8,790 bases of DNA from SAR86 cluster bacterium (GTDB lineage Bacteria; Pseudomonadota; Gammaproteobacteria; Magnimaribacterales; D2472), in contig JADHNV010000042.1 in NCBI GenBank assembly GCA_016779285.1, positions 1 through 8,790 of the forward strand, given 5' to 3'. A program made the translations under genes and the position numbers. A model generated the notes under the pieces. That model was not told the origin of the DNA and ran no database searches. It saw nothing but the letters and a program-made list of their open reading frames with translations. Shown one piece after another: positions 1 through 6,478 of this stretch (positions are counted from its first letter, which is position 1; the number at the start of each line of letters is the position of its first letter).

Positions 1-187
1 AGCTCCAGCAGAAGAAGCAGCAGAAGAAGCTCCAGCAGAAGAAGCTCCAGCAGAAGAAGCTCCAGCAGCTGAGGCAGAAGCTCCAGCAGAAGAAGCTCCA
101 GCAGAAGAAGCAGCAGAAGAAGCTCCAGTTGAAGAATTAAAGTCAGAAGAATCTGAAGAAGAATCTTCAGATGATGAAAAAAAATAA
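1..187 (+). CDS. rpsP: Probable 30S ribosomal protein S16, C-terminal acidic tail only (5' truncated by window)
   Basis: The frame beginning at base 2 is open from the window edge to a TAA at 185-187 and encodes 61 residues. The first 45 are a run of APAEE-type pentapeptides (five exact APAEE units, two AAEE, one APVEE and one longer variant). The last 16 are Ser/Glu/Asp-rich and end in two lysines. No S16 core is visible, so the identity is inferred from position: rpsP is the gene normally found immediately upstream of rimM-trmD-rplS. S16 is a small rRNA-binding protein needed for 30S assembly, usually about 80-90 residues with no such tail in E. coli; Ala/Glu-rich C-terminal tails on S16 are known in some other bacteria. 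The tail is highly acidic and probably disordered. The last 17 bases overlap the start of rimM. An unrelated acidic repeat protein cannot be excluded from this fragment. Confidence 0.72.
   Translation, partial: APAEEAAEEAPAEEAPAEEAPAAEAEAPAEEAPAEEAAEEAPVEELKSEESEEESSDDEKK
2..136 (+). repeat. In-frame 15-bp tandem repeat encoding APAEE
   Basis: The basic unit is GCTCCAGCAGAAGAA, with 12-bp (AAEE) and 21-bp (APAAEAE) variants. Codon choice is almost identical from unit to unit (Ala GCT/GCA, Pro CCA, Glu GAA), so the DNA itself is repeated as well as the protein. Bases 1-35 are identical to 94-128, a longer-period duplication offset by 93 bp. All length variants are multiples of three, which preserves the frame. 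This pattern fits recent expansion by slippage or unequal recombination. The array starts at or before the window edge, so its full length is unknown. Confidence 0.93.
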
Positions 188-710
188 TTCAGCAGACCTT
201 TCACTATTTCTCCTGATTGCTAAAATAGGCAAGACTAGAGGCCTTAAAGGAGAGTTTTTCCTCAGATCATACGCTGAGAACTCGCAAACACTTTTTTCGT
301 ACAAAAATTTCTATGCTCAGTCATCCTTGGCTATGGAAGAAGTGCATTTTGAATACATGAAAGAAAATAATTCAAATATTGTTGCAAAACTTAAATCTAT
401 AGATGATATCGATAAGCTTCAGGCATTCGGTCAAAAAGATATATTTGTACTTAAATCAGAGCTGCCTGAATTAAAAGAGAATGAAGCCTATTGGTTTGAA
501 CTAAAGGGAATGCAAGTTATAAATCTGGAAGGTCGACATCTTGGCCGGGTTAAAGAGGTAAATAACTTTGGTGCAAGTGATGTGTTGGAGATAAAGCCGA
601 CAAATAAAACAATAAAAAATCTTTTAATACCATTCATCAAAAATAGAGTGATTATCTCAATTGATAAATCAGAAAATTCTATTTTAGTTGATTGGCAAGA
701 AGATTATTAA
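171..710 (+). CDS. rimM: 16S rRNA processing / ribosome maturation factor RimM
   Basis: RimM binds the 30S head, through S19, and assists late folding of 16S rRNA during assembly. The 179-residue product matches the usual length of about 170-180. The N-terminal RimM barrel begins with the diagnostic IAKIGKTRGLKGEF (residues 16-29). The C-terminal PRC-barrel domain runs from about residue 106, with YWFELKGMQV (107-116), LLIPFI (151-156) and a VDW near the end (173-175), as in E. coli RimM. The start is ATG 171 or the adjacent ATG 174; nothing later fits the domain. Both lie inside the end of the upstream gene, giving a 14- or 17-nt overlap and probable translational coupling. No strong Shine-Dalgarno is visible, only GA-rich coding sequence. 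Family assignment is secure; the exact start is ambiguous by one codon. Confidence 0.95.
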   Translation: MMKKNNSADLSLFLLIAKIGKTRGLKGEFFLRSYAENSQTLFSYKNFYAQSSLAMEEVHFEYMKENNSNIVAKLKSIDDIDKLQAFGQKDIFVLKSELPELKENEAYWFELKGMQVINLEGRHLGRVKEVNNFGASDVLEIKPTNKTIKNLLIPFIKNRVIISIDKSENSILVDWQEDY

Positions 711-715
711 ACTAA

Positions 716-1447
716 ATGAATATCAACATAATTACCTTATTTCCAGAGATTTTTGAAGCATTAAATTTCGGTTTACTTGGTCAAGCTATAGACAGACAAG
801 ATATTAAAATTAATACCTATAATTTACGAGATCATCAAATTAATAAGCATGGACAGGTTGATGACAAACCATATGGTGGAGGAGCAGGTATGGTTTTGAT
901 GGCAGAGCCCTTAGAGAAATCGCTCAAAGATATTCCAGTAGATGAAGTAGGAAAGGTGATCAACTTATCCCCTCAAGGAACTCTTTTTAACCATAAAAAA
1001 GCCAAAGAGCTTTCATCATTAAAAAGCATCACAATTATTGCAGGAAGGTATGAAGGAATTGATGAGAGATTTATTTCACAATATATTGATGAAGAAATTT
1101 CAATTGGTGATTTTGTTTTAAGTGGCGGTGAATTTGCTGCATTAAATTTAATTGACTCTATATCAAGATTCATTCCGGGTGTCATTGGTAACAAAGCGTC
1201 TGTTGAACAAGATTCTTTGAGTCAAGGCTTTTTAAAGGGGCCAGTATTTACTAGACCAGAAAATTTTAACTCAGAGTCAGTTCCGGAAATATTATTGTCA
1301 GGAGATCATGAGAAAATACAAGAATGGAAAGATGTTCAGGCTTTAAAAAGAACTTTTGAAAGAAGACCTGAGCTATTAAAAAGTGTAAAATTAACAAAAA
1401 AACAAAAAAAACTCTTGGAAGATTTGGCTTCTAAGCGTATCCTATAG
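716..1447 (+). CDS. trmD: tRNA (guanine-N1)-methyltransferase TrmD
   Basis: TrmD uses S-adenosylmethionine to methylate N1 of G37 in tRNAs with a G at position 36, which prevents +1 frameshifting. The 243 residues form the SPOUT-fold family protein at near-normal length (E. coli about 255; the C-terminal tail is shorter). Visible motifs are YGGGAGM (53-59), GRYEGIDER (110-118), the knot segment SIGDFVLSGGE (129-139) and RFIPGV (151-156). By alignment with E. coli R154 and D169, the catalytic pair is R151 and D166 (in VEQDS). The gene starts 5 nt after rimM and lies 20 nt before rplS, the standard order of this operon. Its 3' end contains two adjacent A-runs (1396-1402 and 1404-1411) encoding a Lys-rich segment; the frame stays open across them. 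Confidence 0.98.
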   Translation: MNINIITLFPEIFEALNFGLLGQAIDRQDIKINTYNLRDHQINKHGQVDDKPYGGGAGMVLMAEPLEKSLKDIPVDEVGKVINLSPQGTLFNHKKAKELSSLKSITIIAGRYEGIDERFISQYIDEEISIGDFVLSGGEFAALNLIDSISRFIPGVIGNKASVEQDSLSQGFLKGPVFTRPENFNSESVPEILLSGDHEKIQEWKDVQALKRTFERRPELLKSVKLTKKQKKLLEDLASKRIL

Positions 1448-1467
1448 CTCATTTTTTAGGCAAAATC

Positions 1468-2085
1468 ATGGCAGATAAAGATAACGAAAATTTAGACGCA
1501 ACAACAGCTGAAAATGTTGAGGTAAATGAAACAGTTTCAGAGGAATCTTCGACCGAAGAACCTTCTATGGAAGCTGCAGAATCCTCTGAAAGTTCGTCTG
1601 AAGAGTTAGCAAAAGATAATACACCGGCGTTGGAAGAAGAAACTTCAGAGCAACAAGAAGAAACAGCTGCCATAGATGAATCAGTTGAGGCTGATCAGTC
1701 TGAGGAAGTAACCCCAGTCACAACCGACGAAAAATCACCTGCACAAATTATTGAATCATTTGAAGCCAGTCAACTAAAAAATGATATCCCCTCATTTAGA
1801 CCAGGAGATACCGTCGTGGTGTCTGTAAAAGTTAGAGAAGGTGAAAGAACTAGACTTCAAGCTTTTGAGGGAGTTGTGATGAATATTAAGAATGCTGGTT
1901 TAAATTCAGCATTTATAGTCAGAAAAATATCCAGCGGCATAGGTGTAGAAAGAACTTTCCAGCTTCATAGCCCAATGATTGACTCGATTACAGTCAAGAG
2001 AAAAGGTGATGTAAGGCAAGCCAAGCTTTATTATCTCCGAGAAAGGTCTGGAAGATCAGCAAGAATCAAAGAAAGACTAGACTAA
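1468..2085 (+). CDS. rplS: 50S ribosomal protein L19 with a long acidic N-terminal extension
   Basis: L19 sits at the 30S-50S interface and contributes to an intersubunit bridge. Residues about 91-205 are a complete L19 core, including SFRPGDTV (109-116), LQAFEGVV (130-137), SAFIVRKISSGIGVER (147-162), KLYYLRER (186-193) and the ending RIKERLD. This core alone equals the usual length of about 115. The preceding 90 residues are extra: about 31 Asp/Glu against 3 Lys, rich in Ser and Thr, low in complexity, with no hydrophobic core, signal peptide or recognised domain. The start at 1468 is supported by AGG at 1458-1460 (7-nt spacing) and an unbroken frame. No ATG lies near the core start; the only internal Met of the extension is residue 34. 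A shorter L19 would need an unusual start, so the extension is probably translated. Confidence 0.96.
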   Translation: MADKDNENLDATTAENVEVNETVSEESSTEEPSMEAAESSESSSEELAKDNTPALEEETSEQQEETAAIDESVEADQSEEVTPVTTDEKSPAQIIESFEASQLKNDIPSFRPGDTVVVSVKVREGERTRLQAFEGVVMNIKNAGLNSAFIVRKISSGIGVERTFQLHSPMIDSITVKRKGDVRQAKLYYLRERSGRSARIKERLD

Positions 2086-2089
2086 TATC

Positions 2090-2992
2090 ATGTCCCCCGA
2101 TCTAAAAAAGGATCCATTGTTAGATTCTTTTTTATCAAGTCTCCGCCTTGAAAAAGGCTTGTCTGAAAATACAATAAAAGCTTATTCAAATGATTGTCAG
2201 GCTTTTATTAAATGGCTGTTTTTAAATAAAGGATGCAAAGTAATTAATGCAACTGAGGAAGATATAGAGGCCTATTTAAAATATTTTCAAAGCATCAGCC
2301 TCAGTAACACAAGCATCAACAGAAAGCTTTCATCTCTAAAACATTTCTTTAATCATTTAAGTAAAAAAAAACTTTTAAGTTTTAATCCCATTATAAATAT
2401 TTCTGGTCTTAAGAGCGCTAAAGCTTTGCCGAAATCTTTATCCATTATTGATGTAAAAAGTTTAATTGATGCACCGGATTGTTCTAACTTTATTGGATTA
2501 AGAGATAGGACAATGATCGAGTTGATGTATGCAACAGGCGTAAGAATTAGCGAACTAATAAATTTAAAATATACAAATTTAGACCTTAATCGATCATTGG
2601 TGAAGGTAATGGGAAAGGGTGGAAAGGAGAGAATGATTCCTTTTGGAGACGATGCTCTTTCATGGTTAATAAAGTATATTGAGTTTAGACGTAAAAATAA
2701 TTTATCTCTCAATTCGCGAGATTTCTTTATCAGCCAACAAGGCAAGAAGATTACACGACAGGCTTTTTGGCATAGAATTAAAATCTACCTAAATGCAACA
2801 AACTTACCCATGGATGTTTCACCACATACTCTCAGACATGCATTTGCAACTCATTTGCTAAACAATGGAGCTGATCTAAGATCAGTCCAAATGTTGTTAG
2901 GTCACAGTGATCTATCTACAACACAGATATATACTCATATTGCTAAACAAAGGCTAAGTGATATGGTGAAACAGCATCACCCAAGGGGCTAA
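2090..2992 (+). CDS. xerD: Site-specific tyrosine recombinase XerD
   Basis: XerD, with XerC, recombines the dif site under FtsK control to resolve chromosome dimers. The product is 300 residues, as is typical. The N-terminal SAM-like DNA-binding domain covers about residues 7-95 and the catalytic domain about 115-295. All six catalytic positions are present at the spacing of E. coli XerD: R152 (ATGVRISEL), K176 (GKGGKER), H246 and R249 (PHTLRH), H272 (LGHSDLS) and the nucleophile Y281 (QIYTHI). XerD rather than XerC is indicated by the near-identical C-terminal end (QHHPRG against QHHPRA in E. coli) and by dsbC directly downstream, a widespread gammaproteobacterial pairing. It starts 4 nt after rplS and has no clear Shine-Dalgarno, which suggests coupling to rplS translation. 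No att sites or cargo suggest a mobile integrase. Confidence 0.96.
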   Translation: MSPDLKKDPLLDSFLSSLRLEKGLSENTIKAYSNDCQAFIKWLFLNKGCKVINATEEDIEAYLKYFQSISLSNTSINRKLSSLKHFFNHLSKKKLLSFNPIINISGLKSAKALPKSLSIIDVKSLIDAPDCSNFIGLRDRTMIELMYATGVRISELINLKYTNLDLNRSLVKVMGKGGKERMIPFGDDALSWLIKYIEFRRKNNLSLNSRDFFISQQGKKITRQAFWHRIKIYLNATNLPMDVSPHTLRHAFATHLLNNGADLRSVQMLLGHSDLSTTQIYTHIAKQRLSDMVKQHHPRG

Positions 2993-2998
2993 TTTTTT

Positions 2999-3709
2999 AT
3001 GAAGATACTTTTGCTAATATTTATTTTAATTTTTACATTAAATGCAAAACCCGATGAGCAATTAATTTCATCGAAAATTAATGACGTTCTTCCTGAGGGA
3101 ATGTCTGTGCAAAGTGTAAAAAAATCTCAGCTAGAAAATATATATATTGTTGATATTGGAGATTTGCAGCCTATTTATGCTTCAAAAAATGGGGAATTCT
3201 TTTTTTACGGCGAGTTGTATGCAATTGATCAAAATAGACTTAAAAATACAACAAAAGATGAAATAAATTTAAAACGAAAAAGTATTTTAGATTTAGCACT
3301 AACTAATTCTGATTTTATTAGTTTTAAATCTAATAATGAAAAGCATAAAGTGACTATTTTTACTGACGTAGATTGTGGCTACTGTAGAAAGTTTCATAAT
3401 GAGATCAATGATTTCAATAACCTAGGAATTACTATTAATTATGTTGCATTTCCAAGATCTGGGCTAGCTTCTGATTCCTATAATAAAATTGTTACAGCTT
3501 GGTGTTCTGCAGATCCCAAAGACACTTTAACAAAAATGAAGCAGGGTGAAGACCTTCAAATATCTTTGTGCCAAGATCATCCGGTTGAAAAGCATTTTCT
3601 TCTAGGCCAAAAGATTGGAATTACAGGTACCCCAGCTATAATTAAGTCAAACGGTGAGCTGCTTCCTGGATATCTGCCTCCCGAAGATCTATTAACCAGA
3701 TTGAATTAA
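2999..3709 (+). CDS. dsbC: Periplasmic thiol:disulfide interchange protein (isomerase) DsbC
   Basis: DsbC reshuffles wrong disulfides in periplasmic proteins and is kept reduced by DsbD. The product is 236 residues, the E. coli size. Residues 1-16 form a short signal peptide with a hydrophobic core (LLLIFILIF), probably cut after LNA. The N-terminal dimerisation domain covers about 17-80 and a linker helix leads to the thioredoxin-fold domain from about 115. The active site CGYC is at 126-129 and the cis-proline loop TGTP at 209-212 (P212). C169 and C191 correspond to the structural disulfide of E. coli DsbC. The gene starts 6 nt after xerD; AGGGG at 2984-2988, inside the xerD end, is a possible ribosome binding site at 10 nt. 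DsbG is a less likely alternative, given the XerD neighbour. Confidence 0.94.
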   Translation: MKILLLIFILIFTLNAKPDEQLISSKINDVLPEGMSVQSVKKSQLENIYIVDIGDLQPIYASKNGEFFFYGELYAIDQNRLKNTTKDEINLKRKSILDLALTNSDFISFKSNNEKHKVTIFTDVDCGYCRKFHNEINDFNNLGITINYVAFPRSGLASDSYNKIVTAWCSADPKDTLTKMKQGEDLQISLCQDHPVEKHFLLGQKIGITGTPAIIKSNGELLPGYLPPEDLLTRLN

Positions 3710-3711
3710 AA

Positions 3712-4965
3712 ATGACTAAATTAAAAATAGGTATTTGTGGCTGGGGAAATGTTGCAACTGGGCTCTATGAGCAATTAGTTGGTGGAGATGAAATCTATGC
3801 TGATTGGGAGATATGCTGTATTGGTGCTAGACGTGACAATCCGAAATGTAACCCAGGCTCAACAAAAATTTTAAGAGATATTTTTAAGGTAGTTGATGAA
3901 GACATAGATGTTCTTGTTGAATTAATAGGTGGAGTTGAAACGGCAAAAGAGTTAATAACCATGGCTTTAAATTCTGGCAAGCATGTCGTTACTGCAAATA
4001 AAGCAGTCATTTTTGAACATGGCCAAGAGCTTATTAATTTAGCTAAAAGAAACAATGTACAACTGCTATTTGAATCTGCTGTTTGCGCAGGTACTCCTGC
4101 TATCAAGATGCTTTCCAATGATTTAATCGCAAATAAAATTTCGAAAGTTGCAGGCATGTTAAATGGAACAACAAATTTTATCTTGAGCAAGATGGAGGAG
4201 GGTGCCTCATTTGAAGCCGTGTTAAATGAAGCTCAAGAGAAAGGTTATGCAGAGCCAGATCCTAGCTTGGATATCAATGGAACTGATGCAGCACAAAAGA
4301 TTGGGATCCTTTCAGCCTTAGCATTTAATAGTGGTCTTCCCACAACCAATTTTTACATTGAGGGCATAGAAAATATTCAATCAGAGGACTTTGCTTATGC
4401 AAATGACTTTCATTTTACAGTTAAGCATTTAGCTGTGGCAAAACTAAATGATCGGGGTTTGGAGCTAAGAAGTCACCCCGTGATGCTTAGTAAAAATTCT
4501 AGCTTAGCAGGATTGAAAGGGGTAAGAAATGGAATTCAATTTGATACCAATCTCCTTGGAGAGTTTCATGTTGCTGGATCGGGTGCTGGAAGGGAGTCTA
4601 CAGCATCAGGCTTAATATCTGATTTATATACACTTGCTAATTCAAATCAATCTAATCCGATGCAATACCCAGATTTTTCTAAAAAGCCTAACTTATTGAA
4701 TTTTGATGATTTAATTTTTAAATATTATGTTTACTTAGAGGTAAAAGATGAGCCTGGTGTTCTAGCGTTAATTAGTAAAATATTTGCAGCACAGGGCATC
4801 GGCTTTGATAAGGTCATTCAAAAAGACCAGTTAGACAATGGTAATGTGCCTATAGTAATTCTTACTGACCCTATTATTGAAAAGGAGATGCAAGTAGCTT
4901 TACAGGATTTAGAAAACCACCCAGTCATTTTAAATTCTAAAATTATTAGAATTGAGGATTTGTAA
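3712..4965 (+). CDS. hom: Homoserine dehydrogenase, monofunctional with C-terminal ACT domain
   Basis: This enzyme reduces aspartate semialdehyde to homoserine with NAD(P)H, a branch-point step toward threonine and methionine. The 417 residues show an N-terminal Rossmann fold (GICGWGNVATG, 7-17), TANKAV (94-99), the catalytic region MLNGTTNFIL (149-158) with D187, D192 and K196 in the DINGTDAAQK segment, the GSGAGRESTASG loop (289-300) and an ACT domain from about 338 to 415 that probably senses threonine. There is no aspartokinase domain, unlike E. coli ThrA; this is the Pseudomonas-type enzyme. Some normally conserved positions differ: Ala15 stands where the third Gly of GxGxxG is usual, ESAVCAGTPA (121-130) replaces the common GGIP-type loop, and Gln195 replaces a usual His. 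The gene lies 2 nt after dsbC without a clear Shine-Dalgarno and overlaps thrC by one base. Confidence 0.96.
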   Translation: MTKLKIGICGWGNVATGLYEQLVGGDEIYADWEICCIGARRDNPKCNPGSTKILRDIFKVVDEDIDVLVELIGGVETAKELITMALNSGKHVVTANKAVIFEHGQELINLAKRNNVQLLFESAVCAGTPAIKMLSNDLIANKISKVAGMLNGTTNFILSKMEEGASFEAVLNEAQEKGYAEPDPSLDINGTDAAQKIGILSALAFNSGLPTTNFYIEGIENIQSEDFAYANDFHFTVKHLAVAKLNDRGLELRSHPVMLSKNSSLAGLKGVRNGIQFDTNLLGEFHVAGSGAGRESTASGLISDLYTLANSNQSNPMQYPDFSKKPNLLNFDDLIFKYYVYLEVKDEPGVLALISKIFAAQGIGFDKVIQKDQLDNGNVPIVILTDPIIEKEMQVALQDLENHPVILNSKIIRIEDL

Positions 4966-6341
4966 TGCTTTTTCACTCAACCAGAGGAAAAGACTCTAAT
5001 AAAGATTTTGCATCAATTTTAATGCAAGGCCTTGCTGATGATGGCGGTCTATTTATGCCGGATCACTGGCCGCAAGTAGATTTAGATGAAATTAAGTCTA
5101 AAACATCATTTGTGGATATAGCAAAATGCATTGTACCTTTATATACATCTTCATCTTTTTCTCGCGATGAAACAATAAGAATACTAGAATCAACTTGGCA
5201 TGATTTTGAACACCAAGATTTAATAGGTATAAAAAATTTTAATTCGGTTTCAATTCTTGAACTATTTCATGGACCAACTGCAGCATTTAAAGATTTTGGT
5301 TTACAGCTAGCTGCAGCATTTTTTAATAAAGTTTTAGAGTCTGAAAATAAAACTGCAATTGTGCTTGGGGCAACCTCAGGTGATACTGGCTCAGCGGCAA
5401 TTGATGCATGTAAAAACTACGGTCGAATTAAAAGTTTTATCATGCTTCCAAATGGAAATATGTCTGAAGTTCAGCGCAGACAAATGAGCACCATCAAGGC
5501 TTCAAATGTTTTTGCTCTTAGAATTAATGGAACTTTTGATGATTGCCAAGACTTGGTAAAGCATGCTTTTAAAAAACGTGATTTTTTAAATAATAATCAA
5601 TATTTATTAGCAGTTAATTCAATTAATTGGACTCGGATAGTCGGGCAAATTTGTTATTACTTTTATGCCTATAATCAATTGCATCAAAAAACAAATTTAA
5701 ATTTTTCTATTCCTACAGGAAATTTTGGCAATGTTTTTGCTTGTTACTCTGCATATAAAATGGGATTGCCAATTAAAAAAATTTCAGTAGCTGTCAATGA
5801 AAATGATATCTTGCATCGATTCTTTAGCGACAACAATTATTCAAAAAAATTTGTTCATGAAACCATTTCTCCAAGCATGGATATAAGTGTAGCCAGCAAT
5901 TTTGAAAGGCTAGTCTATGATCTCTTTTTGAATAGAGATTCTGCTAAATGTTTCAAAATGTTTGATAATTTTCCAGCCAACCCTATTGAGCTCGACCCTA
6001 TTACTTGGCAAAAGAAAGATCATCTTTTTTCTTCAAGTAAAGTAAATGATTTGGATACAAAAAAAATAATTCAGGAAACTCATCGATCATTTAACTATAT
6101 CTTAGACCCTCACACAGCTGTTGCTGCTGTTGAGGCATTTGATAAAAGCGATGAAAATAATCATTATGTTGTTCTATCTACCGCACATCCAGCCAAATTT
6201 CCTAAAATCTATGAAGAATTAGACATAGAAATAAACTCTTTGCCTTTTGCGTTAAGAGATTTATTTAAAAAAGAGGAGTATCTTCATTCATTTGATGCGG
6301 ATTACAATCAAATTGCTAACTTTATTAATCGTAATAACTAA
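4965..6341 (+). CDS. thrC: Threonine synthase
   Basis: ThrC converts O-phosphohomoserine to threonine using pyridoxal phosphate. The product is 458 residues, in the range of the long E. coli/yeast-type class. The N-terminal STRG (5-8) is typical of that class. The PLP lysine is K109 in GPTAAFKDFG; GATSGDTGSAA (135-145) and the phosphate-binding GNFGN (252-256) complete the active site, and AHPAKFP (407-413) is the conserved C-terminal segment. The start codon shares a base with the hom stop (TAATG), and GAGG at 4954-4957 gives 7-nt spacing, so start choice is firm and coupling to hom is likely. Homoserine kinase (thrB), needed to make the substrate, is not in the window. Pseudomonads also keep hom-thrC apart from thrB. 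No thr leader peptide or attenuator is visible. Confidence 0.97.
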   Translation: MLFHSTRGKDSNKDFASILMQGLADDGGLFMPDHWPQVDLDEIKSKTSFVDIAKCIVPLYTSSSFSRDETIRILESTWHDFEHQDLIGIKNFNSVSILELFHGPTAAFKDFGLQLAAAFFNKVLESENKTAIVLGATSGDTGSAAIDACKNYGRIKSFIMLPNGNMSEVQRRQMSTIKASNVFALRINGTFDDCQDLVKHAFKKRDFLNNNQYLLAVNSINWTRIVGQICYYFYAYNQLHQKTNLNFSIPTGNFGNVFACYSAYKMGLPIKKISVAVNENDILHRFFSDNNYSKKFVHETISPSMDISVASNFERLVYDLFLNRDSAKCFKMFDNFPANPIELDPITWQKKDHLFSSSKVNDLDTKKIIQETHRSFNYILDPHTAVAAVEAFDKSDENNHYVVLSTAHPAKFPKIYEELDIEINSLPFALRDLFKKEEYLHSFDADYNQIANFINRNN

Positions 6342-6478
6342 TTTTTTAATTTATGAGTATTCCTTGCAGATTCTCCACCTGCATTTCCAATGATCAGAGA
6401 AGTAAAATAACCCTGCATAAGATTCTTTGTAGATCTTTATTTGTTTAACTATTTCATAGATTAGCTAAAGATATTAAA
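6342..6478 (+). other. 137-bp intergenic gap between thrC and prfB
   Basis: This is the only real gap in the window and the natural place for a prfB-lysS promoter, but no good sigma70 pair stands out. TTGTTT at 6441-6446 is a plausible -35 without a convincing -10 at the correct distance. At the thrC end, TTATTA (6322-6327) can pair with TAATAA (6332-6337) ahead of a T6 run (6342-6347), a weak all-A/T terminator-like structure. TGCAG (6365-6369) and CTGCA (6379-6383) form a 5-bp inverted repeat without a T-tract. CCTGCAT occurs at 6378-6384 and 6412-6418, and AGATTCT at 6368-6374 and 6420-6426. Tiny ORFs of 31 codons (+) and 26 codons (-) are present but unsupported. In several gammaproteobacteria recJ lies just before prfB; it is absent here and no remnant is recognisable. 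Confidence 0.6.

Noticed and set aside
1..136. CRISPR array or intergenic repeat element
   Set aside because: Units are 12-21 bp without spacers, in frame, and encode a regular APAEE pattern, so this is a coding tandem repeat.
1396..1411. Two A-runs near the trmD end as a -1 frameshift site
   Set aside because: The A AAA AAC-like heptamer is not in the phase required for -1 slippage, and the zero frame gives a normal TrmD C-terminus.
1449..1673. Minus-strand ORF opposite the L19 acidic extension
   Set aside because: A Ser/Val-rich low-complexity shadow of the Glu/Ser codons on the + strand, with no independent support. The same applies to minus-strand ORFs in trmD, xerD, hom and prfB.
2090..2992. 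Tyrosine recombinase as integrase of a mobile element
   Set aside because: Sequence features match housekeeping XerD, and no att repeats, tRNA or cargo genes are nearby.
6322..6347. Possible rho-independent terminator at the end of thrC
   Set aside because: The stem is 6 bp of A/T only and 4 nt separate it from the T6 run; too weak to call in AT-rich DNA. Described in the gap entry instead.
6338..6418. Minus-strand ORF of 26 codons (starting MQGYFTSLIIG) across the thrC-prfB gap
   Set aside because: Very short, no Shine-Dalgarno, overlaps the thrC stop, and no family recognised. Chance ORFs of this size are common.
6353..6448. Plus-strand ORF of 31 codons, possible leader peptide before prfB
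   Set aside because: No ribosome binding site, no codon run suggesting attenuation, no hairpin pair of the attenuator type.
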